A stretch of DNA of 64,000 nucleotides from Bacteroidales bacterium (GTDB lineage: Bacteria > Bacteroidota > Bacteroidia > Bacteroidales > F082): positions 146,819 to 210,818 of the forward strand of contig JAFUVT010000016.1 in assembly GCA_017477425.1 (NCBI GenBank), read 5' to 3'. This document shows positions 30,538 through 39,892 of this stretch, in pieces. A model generated the notes under the pieces. The model was given only the letters and a program-made list of their open reading frames with translations. It searched no databases and had not been told where the DNA came from. The translations under genes were made by a program, and so were the position numbers. Each line of letters begins with the position of its first letter. The stretch's first letter is position 1.

Positions 30538-32586
30538 ATGAACAAGTTTTATTTGACTTTAGGCCTTGTCGCTGCCACTTTCGGCAGCCTCGTTGCCGGT
30601 CCCGTTGACCAGCACAAGGCGCAACAACTCGGTGCCAAGTTTTTGGGCACTTCCGTCATCGGTCAGAGAACCGCTGACATTCAATTGGATTTGGTGGCCA
30701 CCGCCAACGACATTCGGCGTGGCGCCACCGATTATTATGTTTTCAACGTCAAGGACGGCGAGGGTTTCGTCGTTGTGGCTGGCGACGACCGCGTGAAGCC
30801 CATCTTGGCCTATTCCACCACGGGGGCCTACGACCCCGCCAATGTTGCCGAGGCTTTCGCCTTCACGCTCATGCGTTTTCAGGACGAAATCCAATATGTG
30901 CGCAACCACAACCTTGAGGCCACGCCCGACATCGTCGCCGAATGGAAATCGGTGGCCGCGAGCGGACAAATCGCGCCCGGTCGCAACGCCCGCAGCGTGG
31001 AAGGTCCCTTCTGCGAAACGCTTTGGAACCAAAGCTATCCGTGGAACAGCCAATGCCCCGAAGACCCTGAGGGACACGGCGGCTACACCTACGCTGGCTG
31101 CGTGGCCACGGCTTTGGGCCAGGTGATGAAGTTTTGGGACTGGCCGGCGCAAGGCAACGGCTCGCACACCTACACTCCCGATGGCTATCCCCAACAAACC
31201 GCCAACTTCGGCGAGACCGAATACCACTTCGAACTGATGCCTCTTGCCCTCGACTCCACCACGACGCTCGACGACGCCTATTACATCGCCCAGCTGCTGC
31301 ACCACATCGGCGTGGCCGTGGATATGCAATACAGCGCCCACGGCAGCGGCGCCTATTCGGAAGATGTGCACAATGTGTTGCGCAACAACTTCCGCTACGC
31401 CTGCGACGACTACATCTGCAACTACGAGTTCATCTTTCCTGGTATGGGCTACACCAACGAGCAATGGCTGGAGATGCTGAAAAGCAGCGGCTTGTACGAA
31501 GGTATGCCGCTCTATTACAGCGGCACCGACGACCTCGGTCGAGGCGGACACGCCTACGTTTGCGACGGTTTCGACGAGAACGACTACCTCCACTTCAACT
31601 GGGGCTGGAGCGGCGTCGACAACGCTTGGTGTCCTGTGGGCGCGCTCAACACGACGCAATATGCCTTCAACACGCTCAACGGCTTTGTCGGGCACATGCG
31701 CCCGCAAGACGCTGAATATTTCCAGCGTCCCGAAGCCGTGGCCGACTTCGAAGTCATCGAAAACGAACAATTTGACGGCGTCAAACTCAGTTGGACCAAT
31801 CCCGCCAACGACCTCAACGGCAACGCTTTGAGCGGCATCGAATCCGTCACCATCCGCCGTAACTTGACCGAATTGGCCGTGCTGACCAATGCGCAAGTGG
31901 GTGCCGCCATGGATTATGAAGACAGCAACCTCGCCCCTGGGCTTTACCAATACGAAATCTATGTCACCAGTGCAGCTGGCACGAGCCACACGGAGCGTAG
32001 CACCATCCTCGTCGGCGAGAAGTGCGACGTCACCTTCCAGCTCCACGACCAAGGCGGCGATGGCTGGATGGGCGCCGCCATCAGCGTGGCCGACGAAAAC
32101 GGCAAGCGTTTTGCCGTCGTCACCCTGAGCGAAGGCGCTGAAAGCACCGTCACGATGCCCATGCTGAAGGGCAACATCAGCTTCCACTGGAACCACGGCT
32201 GGTATCACTCCTCGGAGCAATACAACACCGACGACGAATGCTCTTTCAGCGTCCTCGATGCCGATGGCAACGTGCTCTACACCTCCGCCGAACTGGAAGA
32301 CGGCGTGTTCCTGAACTACAACAACGACTGCGACCCGACGGAAGTGCAAGAAACAGTGGCCGAGCAGGTTCAAGTCTATCCCAACCCGACCAGTGGCGTG
32401 CTCTTCATCGAAGGTGAAGGTGAGATGCACATCAGCGTCGTCAACGTATTGGGACAGAAGCTCATAGAGACATCAGCCGAAGGCAATGCCACGCTCAACT
32501 TGGGCAATTACGGCCCAGGCATGTATCTCCTCCGCATCGAGACCGCTGAAGGCGTCATGGTGCAGAAAGTGAGTGTGAGGAAGTGA
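30538..32586 (+). CDS. T9SS-secreted C10 family cysteine protease
   Basis: A 682-residue streptopain-type protease (family of SpeB, PrtT and interpain). Signal peptide MNKFYLTLGLVAATFGSLVAG, then the Spi-like propeptide (about 22-150). Catalytic Cys188 lies in TYAGCVATALGQVMKFWDWP and His338 in RGGHAYVCDGF, followed by HFNWGWSG. A beta-sandwich region (about 405-600) includes FQLHDQGGDGWMGAAISV, and the T9SS sorting domain begins VYPNPTSGVLF. Expected as a secreted or surface zymogen. Divergent from the subtilase pair, each with the proposed ECF motif. Confidence 0.93.
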   Translation: MNKFYLTLGLVAATFGSLVAGPVDQHKAQQLGAKFLGTSVIGQRTADIQLDLVATANDIRRGATDYYVFNVKDGEGFVVVAGDDRVKPILAYSTTGAYDPANVAEAFAFTLMRFQDEIQYVRNHNLEATPDIVAEWKSVAASGQIAPGRNARSVEGPFCETLWNQSYPWNSQCPEDPEGHGGYTYAGCVATALGQVMKFWDWPAQGNGSHTYTPDGYPQQTANFGETEYHFELMPLALDSTTTLDDAYYIAQLLHHIGVAVDMQYSAHGSGAYSEDVHNVLRNNFRYACDDYICNYEFIFPGMGYTNEQWLEMLKSSGLYEGMPLYYSGTDDLGRGGHAYVCDGFDENDYLHFNWGWSGVDNAWCPVGALNTTQYAFNTLNGFVGHMRPQDAEYFQRPEAVADFEVIENEQFDGVKLSWTNPANDLNGNALSGIESVTIRRNLTELAVLTNAQVGAAMDYEDSNLAPGLYQYEIYVTSAAGTSHTERSTILVGEKCDVTFQLHDQGGDGWMGAAISVADENGKRFAVVTLSEGAESTVTMPMLKGNISFHWNHGWYHSSEQYNTDDECSFSVLDADGNVLYTSAELEDGVFLNYNNDCDPTEVQETVAEQVQVYPNPTSGVLFIEGEGEMHISVVNVLGQKLIETSAEGNATLNLGNYGPGMYLLRIETAEGVMVQKVSVRK

Positions 32587-32630
32587 TTGCAAAGTGCATT
32601 ACTTTCAACCAAATGTGCCTAAAAAAGTAT

Positions 32631-32703
32631 AGATTTGGTGAAAACTAAAGCAAAAATCGCGTTAGTTTTCACCAAATCTCATTAAAAAAGGGTAGATTTG
32701 GTT
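32631..32703. repeat. Compound palindrome upstream of ATPase paralogue 3
   Basis: Perfect 18-nt arms AGATTTGGTGAAAACTAA (32631-32648) and complement (32662-32679), loop AGCAAAAATCGCG. A further copy of ATTTGGTTG (32696-32704) pairs with CAACCAAAT near 32607. The arms share TTTGG...AAAAC with the paralogue 1 palindromes. Confidence 0.85.
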
Positions 32704-32723
32704 GGAAGTATGATAATTTTTCG

Positions 32724-32731
32724 TACTTTTG
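32724..32731 (+). promoter_or_regulatory. -7 element (TACTTTTG) of ATPase paralogue 3
   Basis: TACTTTTG lies 25 nt before the ATG, immediately downstream of the palindrome. Confidence 0.6.
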
Positions 32732-32756
32732 CCTGTCAAATCAAAACACTTTTGCT

Positions 32757-34178
32757 ATGCTCATCGGAAGAAGTGAAGAACAACGGCTTTTGTTGTCGTT
32801 GCTGGAATCAGACAGGTCGGAGTTTGTGGCCGTTTATGGTCGCCGCCGTGTGGGGAAAACCTATTTGGTGCGCGAGGTGTTCAACTACAAGTTTGCCTTT
32901 CAGCATGCTGGCATTCAGGATGCCACGATGAAAGAACAATTGGAGGAGTTCCATCACTCACTCATCTTGGCAGGCATGAAAGGGAGCAAGAGACCTCGCA
33001 ACTGGTCGCAGGCATTTTTCATGCTCGGACAGCATTTGTCGGCTTTGCCCGACGGGAAAAAAGTGATTTTCATCGACGAATTGCCATGGCTTGACACACC
33101 TTGCTCCAAGCTCGTAACAGCCTTGGACCATTTTTGGAATGGTTGGGCTTCGGCGCGGAAAGACATCATTTTGGTGGTTTGCGGAAGCGCCACTTCGTGG
33201 ATCATCAACAACATTGTGATGAACTATGGCGGGCTGCACAACCGCCTGACGCGACAGATTTACATTGAGCCGTTCACCCTGCACGAGTGCGAGCTGTACG
33301 CCCGCTCGAAGCATTTGGGCATGAACAGGCGCAACATCCTTGAGACTTACATGGTCATGGGCGGCATCCCCTTCTATTGGGATTTCCTGCAAAAGGAACT
33401 GTCGTGGGCGCAAAACATCGACCGCATGTTTTTCCACAAAAACGGCGAGATGCGCCGCGAGTTCGATGCACTCTATGCCTCGTTGTTCCGCCGTCCGCAA
33501 GCCTACATTGACGTGGTGACCGCCTTGGGCAAAAAGAAAGTCGGCATGACACGCAACGAAATCATTGAGGCCTTGGGCGAAAACAACGGCGGCTCGCTGA
33601 CGAAAATCCTTACGGAACTGGAGGAATGCGATTTCATCCGCTCTTACAACGCCATCGGAAAATCGAAGAAGGAAACCATATATCAACTGATTGACAACTT
33701 CACCCTTTTTTATTTCAAGTTCATGGCAGGAAAGGACATCAACGACAAGAATTATTGGTCGTCCGTTCTCAAACAGCCCATTTACAACGCATGGAGCGGC
33801 TTGGCATTTGAGCGGGTTTGCCTCCAGCACATCGACCAAATCAAGAAGGCTTTGGGTATTGCGGGCATCGTAAGCAACGTACATTCGTGGACTTATCGCC
33901 CGAAGGACAAAAAGGAAAAGGGCGTGCAAATCGATATGCTCATCGACCGCGACGACAATGTCATTAACTTGTGTGAAATGAAATACGCCAAGGACAAATA
34001 CGAGCTCACCGCCGATGACGACGAGGAACTGCGCCGCAAAGCCCGCGTCTTTGAAAGCAAAACGGGAACGCGCAAAGCCGTCACCACGGTGATGATTACC
34101 TCCTACGGCCTGGTTCGCAACGAATGGGCCAACGACATCCAGCGCCAGGTGGTGATGGATGACTTGTTTGAGGCTTGA
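32757..34178 (+). CDS. AAA-type ATPase with C-terminal PD-(D/E)XK domain (paralogue 3)
   Basis: A 473-residue paralogue of the genes at 18438 and 21426. Walker A VYGRRRVGKTYLV (about 24-36), Walker B VIFIDELPWLDT, sensor-like CGSATSWIINNIV, and the shared QIYIEPFTLHECELY. A winged-helix-like middle contains VGMTRNEIIEALG. The nuclease core is GVQIDMLIDRDDNVINLCEMKYA. It sits alone between the C10 protease and a convergent subtilase, with a compound palindrome directly upstream but none downstream. Being in a protease island suggests insertion as an independent cassette. Confidence 0.86.
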   Translation: MLIGRSEEQRLLLSLLESDRSEFVAVYGRRRVGKTYLVREVFNYKFAFQHAGIQDATMKEQLEEFHHSLILAGMKGSKRPRNWSQAFFMLGQHLSALPDGKKVIFIDELPWLDTPCSKLVTALDHFWNGWASARKDIILVVCGSATSWIINNIVMNYGGLHNRLTRQIYIEPFTLHECELYARSKHLGMNRRNILETYMVMGGIPFYWDFLQKELSWAQNIDRMFFHKNGEMRREFDALYASLFRRPQAYIDVVTALGKKKVGMTRNEIIEALGENNGGSLTKILTELEECDFIRSYNAIGKSKKETIYQLIDNFTLFYFKFMAGKDINDKNYWSSVLKQPIYNAWSGLAFERVCLQHIDQIKKALGIAGIVSNVHSWTYRPKDKKEKGVQIDMLIDRDDNVINLCEMKYAKDKYELTADDDEELRRKARVFESKTGTRKAVTTVMITSYGLVRNEWANDIQRQVVMDDLFEA

Positions 34179-34200
34179 ATTGTTCCTACATCCCACAGGA

Positions 34201-34239
34201 AAAGCCCCGAACGCAGCTTGCATTCGGGGCTTTTTTTTG
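34201..34239. terminator. Bidirectional intrinsic terminator
   Basis: AAAAGCCCCGAA (34201-34212) pairs with TTCGGGGCTTTT (34224-34235), followed by a T-run to 34239. It serves ATPase paralogue 3 and, in the other direction, the subtilase at 34255. Confidence 0.88.
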
Positions 34240-34254
34240 AGACAAGAGAAAACT

Positions 34255-37071
34255 TTACTCTACGAAAACCTTTTTCACGGCTCCTTCAACTTTAATGAAA
34301 TAAACGCCTCGTGAAAAGTCTTTCAAATCGATGGTCTTCTTGCCGTTCACGTTGAGGGTTTTCACGGTGCGACCAGTTTCGTCGATAATGGCTACCTCGC
34401 CCTCGGCTTCGATGGTCAGAGACTCGGAGGCGGGGTTGGGATAGACAGTGAAATTACTTTCCGATTCGTTGAGGCCTTCGGTATAAAGCAGGTTGGCCAC
34501 AAGGTGGCGGTTGGCAGTCGCAGTGAAAGTGTACACTGGCTCGGTGGAAACGATCTCTCCATCCTCACTCCAATGCTCGAAAACGTAATCGGTGAAGGTC
34601 TCCACGCTTAAGGTGACTTGTTCGCCGTAGTCGTAAGTTCCAGCACCAGTGACGGTTGCACCTTCTTCAGGCTCGGCCACAGCAGTGATTTCAAAGGCTT
34701 GAAGCTCAAAATTGGCGACCAAATTACGATTATTGTTCACAATGAAAGAATAGCTCTCGTTGGAAGAAACGATGTTTCCGCTCTCTGTCCAGTTCAGGAA
34801 GTTGAAGCCCTCGTTGGCCGTGGCCGAAACGGTGCAACTTTGGCCCTGTTGGTATGTTCCGCCACCCGAAACGGTTCCGCCGTTGCTCGGATTGGCCGAA
34901 ACAGAAATGGTGTAGTTTTGCGGAATGGCCGTGAAATTAGCCACCAAGGTGCGATTGCTGTTCACAGCGAAGGAATAGCTGGCGTTGGTTGAGACCACGC
35001 TGCCGTTTTCGGTCCAGTTGGTGAAGGTGAAGTTGCTGTTTGGCGTGGCCGAAACGGTGCAACTTTGGCCCTGTTGGTAAGTGCCACCGCCCGAAACCGT
35101 GCCACCATTGCTCGGGTTGGCCGAAACGCTAACGATGTAGTTTTGCGGAATGGCCGTGAAATTGGCCACCAAAGTGCGGTTACCGTTCACGGTGAAGGAA
35201 TAACTGGCGTTGGTTGAGACCACGTTGCCGTTTTCGGTCCAGTTGGTGAAGGTGAAGTTACTGTTTGGCGTGGCCGAAACGGTGCAACTTTGGCCTTGTT
35301 GGTATGTGCCTCCGCCCGTCACCGTGCCACCATTGCTCGGATTGGCCGAAACAGAAATGGTGTAGTTTTGGGGAATGGCCGTGAAATTGGCCACCAAGGT
35401 ACGATTGCCGTTCACGGTGAAGGAATAACTGGCGTTGGTTGAGACCACGTTGCCGTTCTCCGTCCAGTTGGTGAAAGTGAAGTTGCTATTGGGCGATGCT
35501 GAAACGGTGCAGTTGTCACCTTGATAATAAGCGCCTCCACCTGTCACCGTACCGCCGTTGCTCGGATTGGCCGAAACCGAAATCGTGTAGTTCTGCACAC
35601 TTCCACCAACGGCGTTCACCGCTGCCAAGGCATCGACACGGCCGCAGCCTGTGATGTTGCTCTTGGTGCGCGACAAAGGCACGGCAGTCTCTTCCACAAT
35701 CTGGCAGATTTGCGCAGGTGTTAGGTTTGGATTCTTGCTGAGCATCAAGGCGATGGTTCCAGTAACAATGGGTGTGGCTTGCGAAGTACCGCCCATCGAG
35801 AAATAGTCGTCGGTGGTGTAATAATCCAACGAAAGCACCCAATCGCCAGGGGCGCACACGTCGGGACGAATCAGGCCGATGCCAGGATTGTAGGGATAGT
35901 CGCCGAAAGAAGTGGCCGTCCAAGTGGAAGGTCCATGAGAAGTAAATGAACTCGGAACATCTGAGGTGTTGACGCAACCAACACTAATCACACTGCTCAA
36001 TCCGCCAGGATTGGCTTGCTGGTCGGGATCGAGATAAGGCGGTGGGCAGCTGCCAGGGTAGCGCACATTGTACGGAATCGGGTAGGTGCTCTGATAGTTG
36101 CCTTCATTGCCCGCTCCACAGGTGGTGACCACTCCAGCACTCAACATGTTGACACAGGCATTGCGCAGCAAAACCATTTCCGAATAATACTCGCCCGTGT
36201 AGCCCATCGAAACATTGATCAAGTCGGCACCATGTTCCAAAGCCCACTGCATTCCTCCAGTAAGATGTGTTGGAGCGGAAGCGCCTGACGCATTCGTAAC
36301 CTTCAGGCACATCAAGGTGGCATCGGGGGCTATTCCCGTTTGCTGTCCCGCCGTGCCGTCTCCACAAATGATGCCTGCCACATGGGTGCCATGCTCCATG
36401 TCATCCATCGGATCGTCATCATTGTTGAATATGTCGTAGCCATGATGCGGGAATTGCGTGCCACCGTCCCAAAGATGGTCGGCGAGGTCAATATGGTTAT
36501 AGTTGACACCCGAGTCGACAATGGCCACTAACACGCCTTGACCCGTATAGCCCAGAGCCCATGCATCGTCGGCGTTCACGTGGGTGACGTGTTCGGCAAT
36601 TGCTCTGGCTTGGGAATCGACATTCTTTTGCGATTGAGGGCTATTGGGGATGGCCTGCTCCAGCTTGTCGTATCCAATCAAGGAAATATCAGCGCGTTGT
36701 GCAAGGTCGAGGATGGCTGTCTTGGTGGCCGAAAGGCTAATCGCGTTGGCAATCCAAAGGACTTTCACGTTGGCCACCATGTTCTGGCCTTCCATCTCGA
36801 CAAGCGAGCGTTGCAGCTCGTGTTGCGTGGCCTCGGCATGTTGCTTCAGCTCGTTGACAACGAAGTCGCGGCGTTCGGCGCGCGTGGTAAAATGGGCTGC
36901 ACGATGGTTGAGCAACTCGTTGTCGCACTGCTGTTTCATAATGATGACGATGTCGATTTTTTCGTCGTCCGACCTACGGTTCATTTCCTCGGCCAGTTCG
37001 GGCGTAATTGTTTGCGCGAATCCGCCAAGGCATAATAAAGCCAAAATGAGCGTGAACAGATTTCTTTTCAT
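34255..37071 (-). CDS. T9SS-secreted subtilase with five InlB B-type repeats
   Basis: A 938-residue S8 protease. Signal peptide MKRNLFTLILALLCLGGFAQ. Triad Asp186 (AIVDSGVNYNH), His227 (MEHGTHVAG), Ser430 (GGTSQATPIVTG). After the protease come five repeats of about 75 residues (about 493-865) of the divergent InlB B-repeat type (ISVSANPSNGGTVTGGG ... FTNWTENGN ... LVANF), the last diverged. A T9SS sorting domain ends the protein (VYPNPASESLTIEAEG). The repeats may hold the enzyme off the surface or bind a ligand. 33 nt separate it from the upstream leucine-rich-repeat gene, so they are probably one transcript. Confidence 0.93.
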   Translation of the reverse strand: MKRNLFTLILALLCLGGFAQTITPELAEEMNRRSDDEKIDIVIIMKQQCDNELLNHRAAHFTTRAERRDFVVNELKQHAEATQHELQRSLVEMEGQNMVANVKVLWIANAISLSATKTAILDLAQRADISLIGYDKLEQAIPNSPQSQKNVDSQARAIAEHVTHVNADDAWALGYTGQGVLVAIVDSGVNYNHIDLADHLWDGGTQFPHHGYDIFNNDDDPMDDMEHGTHVAGIICGDGTAGQQTGIAPDATLMCLKVTNASGASAPTHLTGGMQWALEHGADLINVSMGYTGEYYSEMVLLRNACVNMLSAGVVTTCGAGNEGNYQSTYPIPYNVRYPGSCPPPYLDPDQQANPGGLSSVISVGCVNTSDVPSSFTSHGPSTWTATSFGDYPYNPGIGLIRPDVCAPGDWVLSLDYYTTDDYFSMGGTSQATPIVTGTIALMLSKNPNLTPAQICQIVEETAVPLSRTKSNITGCGRVDALAAVNAVGGSVQNYTISVSANPSNGGTVTGGGAYYQGDNCTVSASPNSNFTFTNWTENGNVVSTNASYSFTVNGNRTLVANFTAIPQNYTISVSANPSNGGTVTGGGTYQQGQSCTVSATPNSNFTFTNWTENGNVVSTNASYSFTVNGNRTLVANFTAIPQNYIVSVSANPSNGGTVSGGGTYQQGQSCTVSATPNSNFTFTNWTENGSVVSTNASYSFAVNSNRTLVANFTAIPQNYTISVSANPSNGGTVSGGGTYQQGQSCTVSATANEGFNFLNWTESGNIVSSNESYSFIVNNNRNLVANFELQAFEITAVAEPEEGATVTGAGTYDYGEQVTLSVETFTDYVFEHWSEDGEIVSTEPVYTFTATANRHLVANLLYTEGLNESESNFTVYPNPASESLTIEAEGEVAIIDETGRTVKTLNVNGKKTIDLKDFSRGVYFIKVEGAVKKVFVE
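34640..35595. repeat. 225-bp tandem repeats inside the subtilase gene
   Basis: The block GTTGCTCGG... recurs at 34882, 35107, 35332 and 35557, an exact 225-bp period (75 codons). The central copies are nearly identical in DNA, so recent duplication or copy-number change is likely. Confidence 0.9.
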
Positions 37072-37104
37072 AAGGCTAAATTTTGATATTGCTCAAACTA
37101 AAGC

Positions 37105-37929
37105 CTAAAACCTCATGATTTTGGAGCTCAGAATCTTGCCGTTTTCAGTGGTGATTTTCAGCAGATAAACACCTTCGCTCAGCCCTTCAATTCGGCACTG
37201 ACCTTCGCAAGCGATTTGTTTTACAAGTTTGCCGTCCATTGAATAAATCAACGCCTCGGTCATTCCTTCACATTCCACGGTGAAGTTTTCCGTGCTGGGG
37301 TTGGGATAGACGTTCACCGCGGCGGTTTCGGCCTCGCCAATGCCCACGTTGCCGCAGTCGTCCATCAGTGGGAGCGAAGCCCAGTCGGGGTCGGCCTCAA
37401 AGGCTGGAAGGCAACCGCAAGGCACCACGATTTTGCAGTGGTCGTTGATGTCGTTGAAAGCGCCGTACCAAAGGTAGAAAGGTTGGGCGTCGTTGACGAA
37501 GATGTAATCGAGGTTGGCGTTGTCGGCGAAGGCGAAGGAGTTGATTTGCGTCATGCCAGCAGGGATATAGATGACGATGAGTTTCGGACAGCCCGAAATG
37601 CCGTGGAAACCGATGTTCTCAAGGTTGTTGGGGAGCGTGATGCTGGTCAGATCGGTGCAGTTGTAGAACGCCTCGTTGCCGATGTTGGTGACACGGAAAG
37701 TCGTATCGCCAAAAGTAACGGTTTCGGGAATGACGATGTCGCCCGAATAAGAGTTTTCGTGGTCGGCATCGACCACCATAAGTGTTGTTTCGCCGCAGCC
37801 TCCGCCAGGAAGTTGGTGCGGCAGTTTGGTGTAGTGAATGCCGTCGACGGTGAAGTCGTAGGCGAAAGCGCGTTGGCCGCACATCGCAAGTGCCAAGGCC
37901 AGAACTGAAAATAAAACTGTGCGTTTCAT
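37105..37929 (-). CDS. T9SS-secreted leucine-rich-repeat (BspA-like) protein
   Basis: A 274-residue exported protein. Signal peptide MKRTVLFSVLALALAMCGQRAFA. A short BspA/LRR_5 region (about 70-170) shows the typical VTNIGNEAFYNCTDLTSITLPNNLENIG pattern and ITQINSFAF-like repeats. The T9SS sorting domain (about 205-274) starts VYPNPSTENFTVECEGMTEALIYSMDGKLVKQ, close to the sorting domains of the nearby subtilases. It probably binds a host or cell-surface partner; no enzyme motif is seen. It precedes the InlB-repeat subtilase. Its upstream region has TACTTTTG (minus strand, near 37966-37973) but not the ECF motif. Confidence 0.87.
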   Translation of the reverse strand: MKRTVLFSVLALALAMCGQRAFAYDFTVDGIHYTKLPHQLPGGGCGETTLMVVDADHENSYSGDIVIPETVTFGDTTFRVTNIGNEAFYNCTDLTSITLPNNLENIGFHGISGCPKLIVIYIPAGMTQINSFAFADNANLDYIFVNDAQPFYLWYGAFNDINDHCKIVVPCGCLPAFEADPDWASLPLMDDCGNVGIGEAETAAVNVYPNPSTENFTVECEGMTEALIYSMDGKLVKQIACEGQCRIEGLSEGVYLLKITTENGKILSSKIMRF

Positions 37930-38281
37930 GATTGAAAATGTTTAAATTAGAATGATTTAGGAGGCAAAAGTACGGATTAGTTTTGAATACACAATGCGAA
38001 AATAATAAAATATTTATCGCAACAAAAAAAAAAAAAAAATAGTTTAATAAATTAGAATCATAGCATTACATTGAAAATGAGTAGGTTGCAAAACCCGCTG
38101 ATTTTTGGATTCTTTTTCCACTTTCTGGAAAAGCAGGGAAGAAGCACAAATAAAGAGGAATTCCAAATGTACATTCTTAGGTCTTGAAACTCCCGTATCA
38201 AATCAACAGGTTATGTCCAAGCACTATGAAGACTTTTTCTTCAAAATATTTCTCCAATCAAATAACTATCAAATAAAAACA
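37930..38281. other. Intergenic A/T-rich stretch
   Basis: No gene is supported. It holds the leucine-rich-repeat gene promoter, a 17-A run near 38023-38039, a small hairpin TTTTTCCA...TGGAAAA (about 38113-38132) and a weak partial copy of the direct repeat near 38250-38265. Confidence 0.5.
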
Positions 38282-38344
38282 GTTTTGATAATCAAAGTTT
38301 TATGTTTGAAAAACCGTAAAAAGTGATTTTCCAGTCAAATAAAA
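38282..38344. repeat. Direct repeat, left copy, next to the AlbA_2 gene
   Basis: A unit of about 63 nt running from TTTTGATAATCAA to AGTCAAATAAAA. It matches 39817-39880 in the same orientation with about ten differences. It abuts the gene's stop codon. Confidence 0.85.
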
Positions 38345-38345
38345 C

Positions 38346-39785
38346 TCAAGCCCAAATCGGTATATATTTAATAAGTTTCTTGGAAATGTTGTCGGGATTG
38401 TCTCCCTTGATGAGCTTTTCGTCAAGTGTGTCGCGAATGACACGGGAAACCATCGATGAGTTGTTTGGCGATATCTTAAAGCGTTCTCGCAAGGATGTGT
38501 TTGTCATTTTCTCGTTCATTACATATCGGAGACAGGCGTGCTGGTAACAAGCCCTAATTCGGTCTCCCCGTTCCATTTTGGAAAATGGAAGGTACGAATA
38601 TAGCGTCACTTTGGTGTGTTTTTCCTGAACTTGAATATCGTAGGCTGGAAGTTGGAACATCTCTATGCTTTGCACAACCTTGTCTAGTCCGCTGCCCTTT
38701 TCTTCGCAAATGCCAAAGCGTCTCATAACGGAGGCCAGCGTCTCGTTGCGGCTCTGGTATTCGTCTATAAAGCGGTTTGTTTGTATAAGAGGCAATCCAG
38801 GGTTGGATATTTCTATGCGGTCGCTGTATATTTCTATCATTGGGCCAGTTCCAGAGATGTCAAAATCCTGATGTATAAGAGCGTTGGCCGTAAGTTCCCT
38901 TATGGCCAATTCAGGATAAATGGTCACTTCTTTGCGCAAAGCTTCCTTAATAATCTCATTGCTTGGAAGGATGTCCATGATATACTTGATAAGTCCTTTA
39001 AAACCAACTATATAGCCATCTTCTCTTTCTTGGTCTTTGATGGTCTCCATCTTGCTTTTCCCTTTGTACTGGATGACACGGACGGCTTTCCTTTTCAAAA
39101 ATTCAAATTTCGATAAGTCCTTTGCGAATAGAATTGCGCCCAAATTGGTTATTTCATAACCCGAAAGCGTTTGATTGACAAACTTTTCATTGGTGAATCT
39201 TTCCGCAACTCCATCTTGTGTTTTGGGGTATGGAAGGTTAAGCAAATCAAAGTAGCTTTGGGTATCAAGTAGGGCCATCACTTCATCAAAACTATTGACT
39301 TGCTTGGCAATTCTATCCTCAAAGGGGTGCTGATTGCCTGCTCCCCATATCTTCCTTTCCTTCTCGGGAAAGTCTTTTAGTTTGCGTGTCAGACTGCCAA
39401 CTTTAATATAGTCAATATTGGTGAAGGATGTTGGCTGGTCTTTGGCGGCCGGAATTTTAAACAAAGCCACTGGTTTCCCGAAATACTCACCTTCGATTAT
39501 CTCAACGTCAATCCGTGGCGAAAGCCTCTGCAACAACCAATTTTCAAATTCTTCGTTTCCGACTTTATGCATCTTTGGATGAAAAGATGTACCTTTCACC
39601 TCGATTGTTTTATCATCGATCCCAAATAGGAGGAAGCCAAAAGGGACATGTTGCAAACAAGCACCATTGCTCAAGGCTGAGATGTTTTTGCCTATCTCTT
39701 CATCAGAATGGAAATTCAATTTGAATTCCGCCCATTCACATTCTTTTGGCAGTTTCAATAAACCTGTAATAATTTGTTCTATCAT
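38346..39785 (-). CDS. AlbA_2 / RecG-like ATP-binding protein
   Basis: A 479-residue protein with an N-terminal Schlafen AlbA_2 domain (about 10-130, ECEWAEFKLNF ... GFLLFGIDDK) and a C-terminal HATPase_c_4-like region (about 280-400, PELAIRELTANALIHQDF and EEKGSGLDKVV). A winged-helix tail follows. Such proteins are annotated as 'ATP-dependent DNA helicase RecG-like' or transcriptional regulators, although no helicase motifs are visible. It is bracketed by direct repeats, with a partial third copy 4 nt before its ATG. A TATTTTTG at 39893-39900 would place the repeats within the 5' leader. Confidence 0.87.
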   Translation of the reverse strand: MIEQIITGLLKLPKECEWAEFKLNFHSDEEIGKNISALSNGACLQHVPFGFLLFGIDDKTIEVKGTSFHPKMHKVGNEEFENWLLQRLSPRIDVEIIEGEYFGKPVALFKIPAAKDQPTSFTNIDYIKVGSLTRKLKDFPEKERKIWGAGNQHPFEDRIAKQVNSFDEVMALLDTQSYFDLLNLPYPKTQDGVAERFTNEKFVNQTLSGYEITNLGAILFAKDLSKFEFLKRKAVRVIQYKGKSKMETIKDQEREDGYIVGFKGLIKYIMDILPSNEIIKEALRKEVTIYPELAIRELTANALIHQDFDISGTGPMIEIYSDRIEISNPGLPLIQTNRFIDEYQSRNETLASVMRRFGICEEKGSGLDKVVQSIEMFQLPAYDIQVQEKHTKVTLYSYLPFSKMERGDRIRACYQHACLRYVMNEKMTNTSLRERFKISPNNSSMVSRVIRDTLDEKLIKGDNPDNISKKLIKYIPIWA

Positions 39786-39789
39786 AAGA

Positions 39790-39811
39790 AAGTGATTTTC
39801 CAGTCAAATAA
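39790..39811. repeat. Partial direct repeat before the AlbA_2 start
   Basis: 22 nt identical to 38321-38342 (core GATTTTCCAGTCAAATA). It is 66 nt from the matching segment of the next full copy, making a tandem arrangement. Confidence 0.85.
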
Positions 39812-39816
39812 GAATA

Positions 39817-39880
39817 TTTTTGATAATCAACGCTTTAAGTTTTTAAATTCGTAAAAAGTGATTTCCTAGTCAAATAAAAA
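39817..39880. repeat. Direct repeat, right copy, next to the AlbA_2 gene
   Basis: Counterpart of 38282-38344, same orientation, with the core changed to GATTTCCTAGTCAAATA. Confidence 0.85.
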
Positions 39881-39892
39881 AATTATTCCCTG

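Noticed and set aside
34640..35595. Possible CRISPR array
   Set aside because: The period is 225 bp, the repeat is coding in frame (75 codons), and no spacer pattern or cas gene exists.
37951..37990. Seventh ECF motif before the leucine-rich-repeat gene
   Set aside because: TTTTGCCTCCTA resembles the second box, but the sequence 20 nt upstream (TCAAAACTAA) does not match the first box.
38023..38039. Long A-run as a contingency tract
   Set aside because: It lies far from any start codon, in A/T-rich intergenic DNA, with no evident effect on a gene.
39790..39880. Possible CRISPR-like or iteron array next to the AlbA_2 gene
   Set aside because: Only two to three copies, no cas or replication gene, and the whole 64-bp unit repeats rather than a short repeat with variable spacers.
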